NCBI GenBank assembly: GCA_037501455.1
Contig: CM074858.1
Coordinates: forward strand, 98,490,001 to 98,554,000
Direction of reading: 5' to 3'
Length of the DNA: 64,000 nucleotides
From: Lantana camara
Taxonomy: Eukaryota > Streptophyta > Magnoliopsida > Lamiales > Verbenaceae
Part shown: piece by piece, positions 1-12,004 of the stretch
Numbering within the stretch: the stretch's first letter is position 1
Layout of the letters: the number at the start of each line of letters is the position of its first letter
Program-made: the position numbers and the translations under genes
Notes under the pieces: generated by a model
What the model saw: only the letters and a program-made list of their open reading frames with translations
Database searches by the model: none
What the model was told of the DNA's origin: nothing

Positions 1-35
1 CCACTATAGCAAGTTGGCAAGTAACTGAAAATATT

Positions 36-140
36 AAGAGTGCCCCGACTCTTAAACAAATAACGAGAGAACCCCGTCTCTCGAGCAAGTAACAAGAGAA
101 CCCCGTCTTCTGACAACCCTGAGAGAATCCCCGTCTCTCA
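36..140 (-). repeat. Hairpin array, four copies, 27-29 bp period
   Basis: Four short inverted repeats start near 36, 64, 93 and 120. Each has a loop built on CCCCG (plus strand), and the arms change together: AAGAGT/ACTCTT, CGAGAG/CTCTCG, a weaker AAGA/TCTT copy and TGAGAG/CTCTCA. The same kind of array occurs at 12005-12138 in another element, in the interior near its polypurine tract. Confidence 0.75.
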
Positions 141-2888
141 CGCACACGAATAAAATTTAAGCAAGTACTTAGACAGATATTAACACTTATCACCCAAGGA
201 TCAAGTAAAATTATCATTTATGCAAATAATTGTTCACATAACAATTAATACTGCACAGGGAATCATATGTCGAGAATAACAAAATAATAACAATTAACAA
301 TTAATAATAAACAAGTCATGTACACAATTAACAAGATAATGATAATGATAAAATAACAATGCTCGTAGTATGCATGATGAAGTGTACCGTTCACCGAGGA
401 TTGAAATTCCAGAACTGAATTAATTCGGTTGGATACTTGATTCTTTAGTTGAGGTTTTCCCGCTTTGCACCACTACGGTTCGATATTCTCATTCTTGGTA
501 GCCATTTCTGCCATGGTGCTATTGTCTAACATAATCCGTAAATCATCATTAATCACCACATCATCAGACCCGTCTGAATTACAGATTTGCCGGTTGAACC
601 ATTCTTGCACTGATCCTCACATTTACTTTCCGATTCCAGAATTGAGAGTACCCTGATATTCTTGTTAGAGTGTAATTGCCCGTTCAAGCTTAAAAGACTG
701 ACTTGGTGTCCCAAGCAAGCTCTTGTCCAACGAGCAGAGAAAACATGTGTTACCATTTTTCTGACCTTAGTACTTAAAGTAAACCTTTTCCCGAAGCAGC
801 ATTCCTGACTCCTTTGTTTACAATCTGAAAGTTGAGCTCTTACTCCCTTAGTTAACGATACGGCGGATATTTGCAATAAGGAATCAAGGTTGTCATCCCG
901 TGAGAGTAATTCAACGAGCACACTTGCATAGGAACCGAAAGAATCAGGTCCTAGTGAAACGTCTTTCTTTGACCCCTGAAATTCAAAAACATACCCCACA
1001 ATTCCACGGAATGTCCTGAAAAAGAGGACCACTCGAGCTTCCATCTCTCTGAAGGGTTCCTAGTAAACTGGGGTATTCCTGGAGGCGACGGCAACCACAC
1101 GAATGAAAGCACGCCGAGCATTCCCATACATCTCTAGGGTATAAGTAACAACTTCGTAAGGAAACTCTTATCGGAGTTAACCTATCAAAACTTGAGATTG
1201 GTTCCATATATCGCCCAAACTGAATCCTTTTCTATTTACTGAGTCAAATGATATCCTGAGGTTGTCGGAGGATTGCGGGCAGTGTACCCACTTTCCTGAA
1301 TATGATAATAGAACGAGGTACTGTCGATGATGAGACTTTCCTTTGTGTAGGAAGGAGAGAAACTTAACTGATTGACAACTTCTTTCACATGGTTCTGATA
1401 GAGAACTCCAGGAAAATCGACTTTCTTGAGGTTTCCAACTTTTCCTGAATGCTATTTGACTGCAGACTTCAATTTATTCCCAGACCTACTCTCCCCCTTA
1501 AGAAAATAGAAATTTTCTTATCTTTCCCCACTTGCAAGCTTCTCTGCTGACTCAATTCCCGTAACCTTTTCCTCGTCCTACTGGTTGTTAATCAAAATGT
1601 TGATCGATGATTTCTTTCTAATTCTTTCTGTTATCCACATACTCAACTTGAAGCCCCTTGACTAGCACCACTTTGATTTGATATGTAAAATTCTTCAATA
1701 TCCTATACCCCTTCTGCTATTCATGAAAATGCCATGTCCTGTAATTACCCTCTACTGCTTCTAAAATTGATATCTGTCAAGCTAGCATCCTAATCCAAAA
1801 CAAGGAAGTTCTTTCTCCTACCCTTACTGCATTCCCAAAATACTGCGCAATTCCTGAAGGTTGAAAGACCCACTGAACACTTATCTGCTTGAACTTATCA
1901 CCACTTTCCAGTTTCCCCAAAATTTTCTAAACTCTCAATCCAAATCAAATTACCCGGTTACCACCATGGTACCCACTGATTCAAAATCTCTTCCTTAAGA
2001 TCCAAATTGTAGAAATAGGAGCAAGGATTATGCAGAACATCCGAAAAGCCTATTGATAATAAACACTAAATAATACATGATGATTAAAGTGTTAATGCGC
2101 ATATTGCCACTAATTTAAAATGCAACATATTAGAGCAATTATATCACTTTGAAAGTATACATATGAATAAGGAATGTAAAGAAAGGAAATAATTAAATCA
2201 TGTATCCAAGGCATCAAGTAGGAAATTGCAATAATAGTTAGAACAACATTTACAAATGAGAAGCGATTAATTAGTAGCTTTAATGCACGTGCTTATGAAT
2301 GCATTGAAGAACCTGGCGCTGCAGAACTGTTAGGCTTGATTCCGGTGTCCATTCTTGGTTGGCCGAACTGCAACTTGGTTCAAGCGGTTGATCAGTCTCC
2401 TACGTCTTCCAAATCTTCCAGCCTTGATTCATACCTTTCCAAACCCTGTCATTCACAACTTGTTTTGCAAATATATGCATGTGGGTGAAGCGTGTTCGAG
2501 TCACGTAATTGTCACATAATTAATACCAGCAAGAATTTAATATATAATGCAACAATTAACTTACCACTGCTTGGAATATAACATGTCGAGCAAATAATTG
2601 ATGCTGATAACAAGAATTTAATATAAATTGAAGCAAGTATTTCATCAATATTTAAAATAAACATGTTGGTCACATAAATTTCCAAACAATTCAAAATCAC
2701 TCAATGGTAATTAATAGCATGAATTAATACAAAGTACAAGCTATCAAGTATTTCAAGTAATTCAAAGAATCCAAGTAGCCAAGTAATTTTCAAATAAAAT
2801 GCAAGACTCTCAGATTATCAAGTAATTCCTATGCCGTACGACCTAGACTCAACACGACACGACACTAGAACCTCGGTTTTGCAACCGG

Positions 2889-2900
2889 GCTCTGATACCA
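2889..2900 (-). other. Primer-binding site, initiator-Met tRNA type
   Basis: The minus strand reads TGGTATCAGAGC, complementary to the 3' end of plant initiator-Met tRNA. It lies 7 bases inside the LTR end at 2908, followed by the CCCGGTTGC extension seen in every gypsy of this window. This fixes the element as minus-strand. Confidence 0.9.
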
Positions 2901-2907
2901 CCTCAGA

Positions 2908-5594
2908 TGTAGCACCCCTGGACACGTGGAGGTGCCACACCCCCGCACTATAGATCAATTCACATACGAAATAGTCAATCCGTACATGAACCAACCTATA
3001 GCGAACGGGTGACAATGCAATACTCGACAAGCTAGGCGGGATAACTAAGACATGCAATAAGATAAAGCGGAAGCATAACATAATTTCTAACAAATAGTTT
3101 CATTTATTCAATCATGATATTTCTCATTTATCAAGTAGTGCATAATCTAGACTATCATCTTCCATTAAAGAATAACAATAACTACAATTCCAGAATTAAC
3201 ACTAATAATAATAATAATAGTAATTAAATACACGAACCACGGATGACACGACTACATGAACTGGACCCGACTCGACTCACTCCCGCCTAGCGTGCACCTA
3301 CAATACCTGAAAGGTGGAGGCGTCAGTCTGTGAAGACCGAGTGAGGGGTTTACATATATATTAGCGCAGATAACATGCAAGTTATATTCTCGGGTAAAGG
3401 TTTATAAAAGATAATTATCCAAGTTCAATAATAACATAGCTTCGCCCGAGAATACAACTGTCAATATTAAATACTTGTTCATTATCATGCAATCAATCAA
3501 TACATGGCCCCGGCGAGTGAGGACGGTCTCCAACCTTACTCCAAATGAACCTGAACATGCTTGCTTGTTTATTAATCAAGAGGTGATCATGCAATCAATT
3601 ATCGTGCTATCGTGCAATAGTGTAATCAGGTAACATGTTCATAGAGTAACAATCATGAAATAACCCGAGGCGCATCCGTGGTGCCGGACTCGTCCCCAGT
3701 CTCCTTCTCCCTCCAATGATGGGAAGGTAGCTAGCCTTCACCATCCACGACATGTTGAGCAGAGGGTACATGAATCCCTAAGCCCGGAGCTCCTTCCTCC
3801 ACTAACCTCCTAGTGGATTCAGGGGTGACCCCAAATGTGGTGAGGATAGCACCAGAGTTACCCGTCAGCCCTTGCTTTCCCGGTTGGCTCTAGTCACTAC
3901 CCTCGGGCCCATCGTGAACGATCATGCTACTCGCCTAAACATGCTTGAAATCATGAACATGGACAATCTTGGCTTGCTTGCTTGAAACATGACTTGCGTG
4001 AAATAATATATGACTTGATAAAATGTAGCTATAAATCGTGGTCAATAGTTTATGGAAATTATAAATATAAATACCTTTTGGCCGAAATATCACATAAGGG
4101 ATATACGGGTTCTATGTAACTAGAAATTAAACCTCACCTGACAGGCGACACACGACTCGTGAATGCGTGAACGTGCTCAGGAGCCACAATCTCCGCCCTG
4201 GAGAATAACTGGACAAGAAACGGGACAATGTGCGTGCATGAGACCATAATTCAATCATATTATTCATATAATGACGCACGGCATAATCATACACGAGACA
4301 TCGAGCAATACACAATGTAACATGAAAACATGTTGTTTCGGCATATAATCAATCATATAATAGCAATTTGGGATCAAATAAGCCATTGGAACGAGGGGCT
4401 AAAATTGTAATTTTGTGCAGAAAGTTTCTGCACTGCCAGAGGCTCGGGAACGGCCGTTCCGGGCTTTAGTACAAAAATGGGAAGGGCCGTTCCCCAGTCC
4501 CGAAGCGGCTCCCGAAGATGGGAACGGCCGTTCCGGCTTGCAAGCCAAAATGGGAACGGGCGTTCCCGTCCTCGCCGCCAAGCCAAGCATTCAAACAATG
4601 GGAACGGCCGTTCCCTACTTGCAAAGGGAACGGGAATGGTCGTTCCCGTTACGCAGGAAGAACAAAGAACAGAGCAAAACAGGGGATGCTCTCGGGACAA
4701 AACTAAGCATCCCCAAACCTACCAAATTCATCACAACATGCAAGGATTCTTGGAAATATGCAAGTATACATGTTCAATATACATTAGTATGCAACCAAAA
4801 CACATAAATCATGCTTTAATCTCCATAATCACCAACTTTAGCATATATACAATTTCATCACATAATCTCATGTTCTTCAAGAATTCAACCATAATTTCAA
4901 GCTAAAAGCATGAAATCATATTCCTAGCATCAAGTAATCAAGTTGGCAAGCTTAAACACTAACCCTAGCTTCATGCATAATTATCAAGAATTCATAAATA
5001 TAGCCATCTCTACCTTGAATGAAAGAAGGAGAAGAAAAGATGGAGATGTGGTGAAGATGATGTCCCAAGACTTCCAATTCCTCAAGATTTTGCCAAGAAA
5101 TGATGAAATCTCTCCTTCTCTTGGTTAGGGTTTTGGATCGGTAGAGAGGGAGAGCAAATGGTATGTTTTGATGAAAGTGAAGAATGAAGCTTGGAGAAGA
5201 GATGCATATAACGTGATATTTGGGGAAATATGTAATATTTATGATTTAATCCCCCAACTTCATAAGTTATGCAATTGAGTATAAAAGGTTTGGAAAGTGC
5301 TCAATTAGGACCCCAAGGCTTTCATGCAATTTGATCCCAAAATAAAAGGAAATGAACAATTAAGGACAATTGTACAAATTATACAATTTGAACAATTAAT
5401 TCACGTAATAATTAAATTCCAATGATACATTAATTCTCAAGTTGACACATATTTCATATATTTCCACATATTCATGTTGCACGCAATTTATAAACTAATG
5501 TAACACGTTTAAATCAATTAAACGAAATCAATACAATAAATCCTAATGCTCAAAACCCACGCGTGTCGAGCGTACCTGAAATTGGGGCGTTACA
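2908..5594 (-). repeat. Gypsy 5' LTR, 2.69 kb, minus strand
   Basis: On the plus strand it opens TGTAGCACCCC and closes GGGGCGTTACA, giving the TG...CA ends expected of an LTR. The partner LTR is outside the window. It carries the conserved blocks of this LTR group: a terminal hairpin near 2935-3010, GCTAGGCGGGA-type motifs, leader splice-like signals, and a cassette of GGGAACGGCCGTTCCC palindromes at 4446-4647. Its outer 300 bases resemble the LTR at 14231-16724, while the palindrome region resembles the LTRs at 19794 and 45468, so it looks mosaic. Small ORFs over the palindromes are artefacts of the repeats. Confidence 0.88.
4446..4647. repeat. Palindrome cassette, GGGAACGGCCGTTCCC type, six copies
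   Basis: Six near-copies lie at 4446-4460, 4479-4494, 4520-4535, 4552-4567, 4600-4615 and 4632-4647. Most are self-complementary over 14-16 bases. They are separated by unrelated spacers of 16-32 bases and sit between anchors containing TGCAG and CAGAGCAAAACAGG. Confidence 0.9.
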
Positions 5595-6781
5595 CCGCTG
5601 CTTTCTGATTCGTGTTTTCCAACAGTCCTTGTTACACAGATCACCATCCGGGAGACGAGGAGCTCACTCTGTAGGGTGTTTCCTTGCTGTTTTTGGTTGG
5701 TAAAGGTGAGGTTTAATTTCTAGATATATATAACCATACAACCCTATGTGATGTTTTCGGCCAAAATGTATATTATATCTATAGTTTTCCAAATCTTAAA
5801 CGATTGCAAGTAAGCCATGTTATTGTATTGAATCAAGTAAGCCATGTTATTGTATTGAATCAACCATGATTGGGCGAGTAAGCATGTTCACATTTGGGCC
5901 CGAGGGTAGTGTATTGAGCCAACCGAGGAAGTAAGGTTGACCGGTAACTCTTGCACTATCCTCACAACTTTGGGATGACCCCGGAATCCACCAGGAGGTT
6001 TGGTGGAAGAAGGAACGTGGCAGTCATGTTCCCGACGTAAGTAGCATGGATGGTTAGGGCCTTACAAACCCACCATCACTCGGAGTAAAGGAGTTCATGA
6101 AATTGATACGTGTGCACTATAATTGAATTGCATGATCACATGATAATTAAACAAGCATGTAATGTTAACTGTTGGTGTAAGGTTGGAGAATTACCCTCAC
6201 TCGCCAGGGCCACTGATTGAAAGCATGAAAGTGATTAAAGTGTTTAATATTGATAGTTGTAATCTCGGGCAAAGTGTATTACATCTTGAACTTATATAAC
6301 TTTCAGTATAAAACCTTACTTGAGGTTATAACTTGCATGTTATCTGCGCTTATATTTATTTAAACCCCTCACTCAGTCTTTCATAGATTGAGACCTCACA
6401 TTTTCAGGTTGAAGGGTTCGGGCTAGGCGGGATTGAGTTAGGTCTTTTATTTTTATGGGTCTAGCACTTATCTTCCTCATTTTCATGTACATTATTGATG
6501 CGTATGTATATGTACCGTTATAGATCTTTATGAAACTTTTGGAAGTTAGTTTGTATTGAAGAGATAGAATGAACTTGATTTAATGATATGCATGTACCTT
6601 ATGCTTCCGTTTTATTATTTATGCATGTTGGTATTAAATGAGGGTTAGTCCCGCCTAGCTAGTGTTTCTTTTCTTTTGTCACCCGTTCGCTATAGTTTTG
6701 GTTCATGTACGGATCATCCATTTCGTATGTGGATTGAGCTATAGTGCGGGGGTGTGGCATCTCGGTGTTCCGGGTGCTACA
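5595..6781 (+). repeat. 3' half of a plus-strand gypsy-type LTR
   Basis: The segment contains only the downstream half of an LTR: the middle-exon block with GTGAGG (near 5700), the GCTAGGCGGGA motif (near 6423), its inverted partner TCCCGCCTAGC (near 6651), the terminal hairpin, and the end GGGTGCTACA at 6781. It is cut on the left by the minus-strand element ending at 5594. Its first half should lie beyond the window start. On the right it abuts copia pol, so this LTR had itself inserted in a copia element. Confidence 0.82.
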
Positions 6782-7708
6782 CTGATATTAGGCACCAACT
6801 TCAGATTTTCATTGCCTTAATTGAAAATCAGTTTGGCATTACTGTTAAAATCATCAGGTCTGATAATGGACCTGAATTTTCCATGAATGAAATTGTGCAT
6901 CAGACTTCCTGTGTGGAAACTCCCCAACAAAATGGCATTGTAGAGAGAAAGCATCAACATATTTTAAATATAGCAAGATCCCTGATGTTTCAATCTAACT
7001 TGTCAAAAAATATACGGTCTTATGCTATCATACATGTTGTTTATATCATCAACAGGTTACCTACTCCTCTTTTGCAGAATAAAACCCCTTTTGAACTCTT
7101 GTATAACACAGTTCCTGAAGGACTTCAAGGTATTTGCTTGTCTTGCATATGTTTCCACTCTAACTCAACACGGAGGTAAGTTTGATCCAAGAGCAAGAAG
7201 GAGTGTTTTTCTAGGTTTCAAACCTGGAACCAAGGGTTATTTGCTACTTGATCTAGAGAATTCTGACATCTTTGTCTTAAAGAATATCCAGTTTATTGAG
7301 AACAAATTTCCATTGGATTCTAAGAAAATTATTCAGACTGATATTTTATCTCTTCCTAACTCTTTGGATGTTTTTTACCATGATAATATTCCTATCTATA
7401 ACTCTGTACATCATCCTGCTAACTCATCCAATGAAGCAGACACACAGGATCCCTTACCTACTCCTCCAGTGCAAGCTTCAGTACCAATGGAGTCTAACAT
7501 CACTACTTCAGCATCTTCCAGTCATTCAGCTGGAAATTCAACAAGTTCTGGCACTTCAAGACCACAAAGAGCTAGTCAGACTCCTTCTTACTTGAAAGCT
7601 TATCATTGCAACCTCATTCACAATACTATTGCCTCAGAATCAGGTGTACCACATCCTTTATCTTCATTACTAGACTATTCTAATTTGTCACAGTCATATA
7701 AGCATTAG
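6782..7708 (+). pseudogene. Copia integrase region, broken
   Basis: This is the catalytic and C-terminal part of a Ty1/copia integrase. Visible motifs are the second catalytic aspartate in RSDNGPEF, the glutamate region QQNGIVERKHQ, and the C-terminal block resembling RRSVFLGF. A frameshift near 7125 moves the reading from one frame to another, and a TAG closes the frame at 7706-7708. A serine-rich linker and a PSYLKAYHC-like segment lead into the RT. The N-terminal zinc-binding part, protease and gag are missing because the LTR at 5595-6781 interrupts the gene. The first codons of the apparent ORF (from 6754) are LTR sequence, not integrase. Confidence 0.88.
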
Positions 7709-8425
7709 ACACTCAATATCTCCACCATCACTGAACCTAAAACTTTTAATCAAGCCATCAAACACCAAGAGTGGAGAGATACAATGCAAAAAGAGATAGA
7801 TGCTCTTCAATCCACCTACACTTGGGAAATTGTGGATCTTCCCTCTGGTAAAAAGCCAATGGGCTGCAAATGGGTCTTTAGTGTCAAGTATAAATTTGAT
7901 GGCACCATTGAAAGATACAAAGCTCGGTTAGTTGCTACGGGATATACTCAAACTGAAGGTATAGATTATTTTGACACATTCAGCCCTGTTACCAAAATAA
8001 CCACCATCAGACTCCTCCTAGCACTTACATCACATAATAACTGGCTTCTTGAACAATTAGATGTAAATAATGCCTTTTTACATGGTGAATTAAATGAAAA
8101 AGTTTACATGTCATTACTACAAGACTTTACTTGTACAGATCCAAAGAAAGTCTGCAAGCTTACAAAGTCGTTATATGGCCTTAAGCAAGCATCCAGGCAG
8201 TGGTTCTCCAAGCTATCCTCTTCTCTCATTTCCCAAGGATACATTCAATCTTTTGCTAATTATAGTCTCTTCATCAAACACACTAACACTTCATTCACTG
8301 CACTATTAGTTTATGTAGATGATATCATTCTCACTGGAAATAGTCTGGATGAAATCAACAACATAAAGAGTTTTTTGGACACTTCTTTCAAAATTAAAAT
8401 CTTGGCTCACTCAAGTTTTTCCTAG
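7709..8425 (+). pseudogene. Copia reverse transcriptase, broken
   Basis: The translation from about 7784 shows the standard copia RT order: WEIVDLPSGKKPMGCKWVF, YKARLVATGYTQ, the LDVNNAFLHGEL block with the first catalytic aspartate, YGLKQASRQW, and YVDDIILTG with the catalytic aspartate pair. It is in the same frame as the upstream linker but separated from it by the TAG at 7706. A one-base loss near 8396 shifts the frame and produces the stop at 8423-8425; the RT sequence continues in another frame. It cannot make a full product. The motifs fit the Ale/Ivana side of copia, but the lineage is only a guess. Confidence 0.9.
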
Positions 8426-8868
8426 GTCTGGAGATTGAAAGAACAAAACAAGGGATTACACTTAATCAGAGAAAATATGCACTGGAACTTCTCCAAGACT
8501 CTGGCCTACTAGCTGCCAAACCTTGTCAAACTCCCATGGACTCCACAACCAAAATCACAAATGCAAGGGAACCTTATGAAGATGTTGCAAATTACAGAAG
8601 ATTGATAGGGAGGCTACTCTATCTCTGTACCACCAGGCCTGACATCTCATACAACGTCCAACAATTAAGCCAATATCTATCAAAACCAACCATACAACAT
8701 TTCCAGGCTGTTCAAAGAATACTGAAGTACATCAAACTTGCTCCAGGTCAAGGCCTTTACTTTCCAGCACATTCTAACACTGATTTAAAGGCATTTAGTG
8801 ACTCGGATTGGGTTGATTGCTTGGACACATGAAGATCAGTGACAGGCTACTATGTCTTCCTTGGCAAC
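8398..8868 (+). pseudogene. Copia RT C-terminus and RNase H fragment
   Basis: After the frameshift the RT connection continues (LGLEIERT, then [18 protein letters not shown]), followed by the start of RNase H with the catalytic aspartate in AFSDSDW. An in-frame TGA at 8830-8832 interrupts the RSVTGYYVFLGN-like segment that follows. Homology then stops near 8868, well before the remaining RNase H catalytic residues. The C-terminal half has been lost by deletion. Confidence 0.85.
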
Positions 8869-9295
8869 CCGCACCGTTTTACCTGTCGAGTAGTTATTTT
8901 TAGTAACTCTAATCATATTACGGATAGTAAAACTGTAAAATAAATATAGTAAATATAATATTAGGTTGAGGTTAAACGTCCCATTGTATACTATATAAAT
9001 AGGACACTTGTACCCTCATTATTGATAATTAATGAGAATATGATGAACATTTTTCCTTTAGCTCTAGTCTCTCTCTCTCTCTCGTTTTCAGTTAGTTTAC
9101 ACTTTTTCTCTCCGATCATTTCTTTTATTTTCTGGCAGTTTTTCTTGATGGAGATTTCCTTCGAAGGTTTCTATTTTCTGATAAAAGAATAACTAAGAAG
9201 CCTCATTTCAATCTTCTTCTCCAATACTAGCACCTGTTGCATGGTCAGACCTCGTTTCTGGGAGGTATTAATGAATAAAAATTCATGAATTTGTG
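8869..9295 (+). repeat. Probable copia LTR remnant with TATA box
   Basis: This stretch has no coding content. It contains a TATA-like TATATAAATA at 8992-9001, then AATTAATGAGAATATGATG and a CT-rich tract. That layout is familiar from short copia LTRs, where the TATA box is followed by an ATTAATGA-type leader. Its position just downstream of copia RNase H supports a 3' LTR whose start was deleted. No second copy is present for comparison. Confidence 0.5.
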
Positions 9296-11936
9296 TGTAG
9301 CACCCGGAACGCCGAGATGCCACACCCCCGCACCATAAGTCTAGCTCACACATGAAATGGGTAGTCCATATATGAACCGGACTCATGGCAAACGGGTGAC
9401 AGTAAAAAAAATAACACACTAGCTAGGCGGGACTAGCCCTCAATTAAATACGATCATGCATAATCAATAAAACCGAAGCATAATATACATTCATGTCTTT
9501 AACATAATCCTTCCATCATTTACATAAGTCCAATTCCAAAGATATCCAAATAGGTCATACTTAATACATAGGTACCAAGAGACATAATAATACATATATG
9601 CATAAACAATGTACAATAAAGTGAGGAAGACAAGTGCTAGACCCCAAAGAACAAAAGACCTGACTCGATCCCGCCTAGCATGCAACCCTTGAAAACCTGA
9701 AAAGTGTGAGGTGTCAGTCCACCAAAGACTGAGTGAGGGGTATAGATAAATATATGCGCACATACATGCAAGTTATAATCTCGGGTAATAATTTTGGAAA
9801 ATAACAATACAATTTAGTAAAATAAGAGATACTGTCGCCCGAGGTTACAACTAATTCAATTTATCAATTTAATCAATTCAATATAATCAATTCGTGGCCC
9901 GGCGAGTGAGGGTAAATCTCCAACCTTACTCTAATTAGTGAACAATACCATCTTTAGGTTTTATTTCAATAATTATCATAAGGTCATTAGTGTACACTTA
10001 GCATTTCACGAACTCCTTCTTCCTCCGGTGATGGTGGGATTGCAAGGCCCAACCATCCATGAATGGTGTACGTCGGGAACATGACTCCCACGCACGGGAT
10101 TTCTTCCTCCACCAAACCTCCTGGTGGATTCAGAGGTGATCCCAAAATTGGTGAGGATAGTGCAAGAGTTACCCGTCAGCCCTTCCTTCCTCGGTTGGCT
10201 CAATACACTACCCTCGGGCCCAAGTGAACATGCTTTACTCGCCAAAAATCAATCAATCACGATAAGTTCAATATGTCACGAGAAATCACTTGCAATCGAT
10301 AAAGGTTTTGAGAAAGATATATACATATATATATACATTTCGGCCGAAACATCACGTAGGGTTATACGAGTTCTATATATATCTAGTAATTAAACATCAC
10401 CTGTGCCGACAATACAACAAGGATATAATTATGAAGCTTGCTCCTTGTCAACGGGATTACAATCTGTGTAAAAAGGGGACAAGTGTTTGTGAGACACGAC
10501 TCTATTGAACCAATTACGACGCATGGTAAAGTCATGATCAATAGGTCATCCAATAACAATTAAGGAATGTCAAATAAAAGTATAATTATCAATAAACCAA
10601 GTATATAAGTCATATAATTCACATATGGGAGCCAAGGAAGTGAAAAGAATGCGATAAGAAGGGTTTTGGTGAAGTTTGGCAAAACCCGACAATTTTCGAA
10701 AACGCACAAGCTGTAGGAAAATGGAAATATCTTGAGTTGTAGAAGTTGGAATTGAGTTTTGTTTATTGGGAATGAAACTAGACACAAAGGTCTTTCCAAG
10801 CATAAATGGCTCGTTTTCTAGTTCAAAGTGAGGAGAAAATGGCGTAAGCTTGAAGTTGGGTGAATGCAGTTTATCGGGAAAGCAGCGACACCAAGAAGAA
10901 GTGATAATATCTCACAAATGGGAAACGATATTGAGGTGATTCCAATTGGAGGTTGTTCTAGACTTCAAGAGCTTTCCAATGGTTCAAAAATCAGGTCATT
11001 TGGAGTTCGGATGCAGGAGTACCCGGCTGGGTAAAATTCAAGGGAAAAGTTCCCCGACCGGGTAGAGCAGTCCAGAAACTTTTTGGCACAAAAGTACCCG
11101 CCCGGGTACTTTTTAGGCACAAAAACTACCCGCCCGGGTAGTCCTCCTGGGCGAGAAAAAGGGCAGAAAACAGGCTAGTTCGTGGAGGGAAGAAAGGGGT
11201 AGCATACTCCCAAGAAAACTCAACCAAAACACCCAAAACAAACATATAACATGCATTTAACTTAAATACAACATTTAAGTAACATTTAACCCAAGGTAAC
11301 ATACTTAGATCATCAAGAATTCATCATTCAAAACCCACAAATGAACTCATGCTCCAAGCTTATAAACTTCATAATATGTACATAAAATTCAAGCTATGAT
11401 CAAGTATGCATACTTCCTACAACTAAAACATAATTAAACAAGCTTAAACCATAACCCTAGTTCTCATATATATTCATGAATTCCCCAACTAAGCTCATAT
11501 ACCTTGAATGAATGAGAAGTAGGAAAAGAGATGATGTTGATGATGCTTCACTGCTCCTAAATCCCACAAAATAATGCTTGAATGGATGAAATTCCCTTAC
11601 TCCTTGATGAGGGTTTTGGTTCGGTCCAAAAATGGAAGCAAAGAACAAAGTGATATGTTTGTATGTATGAAGGGAAAATGGTACGTTAATGCTGCTATAA
11701 GAGAGGAAGAGATGCTCCAATTTGCTATTAAATCCTTCAACTTCATAAGTCATGCAATTGAGTCCAATCTCATAATAAATGATCAATTAAGTCCCACAAG
11801 TAATTCATGCAATTAAGTCCCTAAATTCATGAAATGAGCAAGTAAGGACAATTAATCAATTAAACACTTAAGTCATGATTGGCAGTTATTTCACATTATG
11901 CCACATATTGCATGATTGAAAATTTGGGGCATTACA
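9296..11936 (-). repeat. Gypsy 3' LTR (family B), 2.64 kb, minus strand
   Basis: The LTR opens TGTAGCACCCGG and closes GGGGCATTACA. Its partner begins at 13334 and matches it nearly base for base until the partner breaks off at 13871. The palindrome cassette at 11020-11140 is of the TACCCGCCCGGGTA type. Leader donor-like TTCAAGGTATAT appears in reverse near 11500. The five flanking bases at 9291-9295 are TTGTG; the matching duplication is lost because the other end is truncated. Confidence 0.9.
11020..11140. repeat. Palindrome cassette, TACCCGCCCGGGTA type, four copies
   Basis: Copies lie at 11020-11033, 11051-11064, 11095-11108 and 11127-11140. All are 14 bases with shared outer arms TACCCG and CGGGTA or one-base variants. 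They occupy the same place in the LTR as the GGGAACGGCCGTTCCC cassette of other family members. Confidence 0.88.
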
Positions 11937-11972
11937 ATTCTCCCCCCTTAAAAGGACCTGGTCCCCAGGTCC
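11937..11972 (-). other. Polypurine tract and adjacent hairpin
   Basis: On the minus strand a purine run (TTTTAAGGGGGGAGAAT, 11953-11937) sits directly against the 3' LTR and would prime plus-strand DNA synthesis. Just upstream, 11972-11954 folds into GGACCTGG-GGA-CCAGGTCC, a perfect 8-bp stem. The complete gypsy has the equivalent hairpin at 27191-27209 with different arm bases. Confidence 0.8.
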
Positions 11973-12004
11973 ACTGCCGGGTTTTAAAATGATGCACAAG
12001 CAAT

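Larger units (their letters stand above)
1..2907 (-). mobile_element. Internal region of a minus-strand gypsy-type element (partial)
   Basis: This is the interior of an LTR element read on the minus strand. It is bounded on the right by a primer-binding site at 2889-2900 and the LTR at 2908-5594, and it runs off the left edge of the window. The leader next to the primer-binding site resembles the leader of the complete gypsy at 22451-22680. The segment around 366-395 matches the gag-proximal segment of the element at 12300-12335. Between about 400 and 2650 I recognise no gag, protease, RT, RNase H or integrase motif on either strand. Minus ORFs of up to 163 codons (for example 553-1044) look like nothing known. 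It is therefore probably a non-autonomous or heavily decayed member of the group. Confidence 0.7.

Noticed and set aside
553..1044. 163-codon minus ORF in the interior of the first element
   Set aside because: No recognisable motif, overlapping ORFs on the other strand, and no gag-pol similarity; kept only as part of the unidentified interior.
4374..4905. Overlapping ORFs rich in GTAVP and RPFP (also 20623-21091, 28058-28472, 46298-46678)
   Set aside because: They follow the GGGAACGGCCGTTCCC palindromes in both strands and several frames. Translation is a by-product of the repeat, and the other LTR families with different palindromes do not keep the frames.
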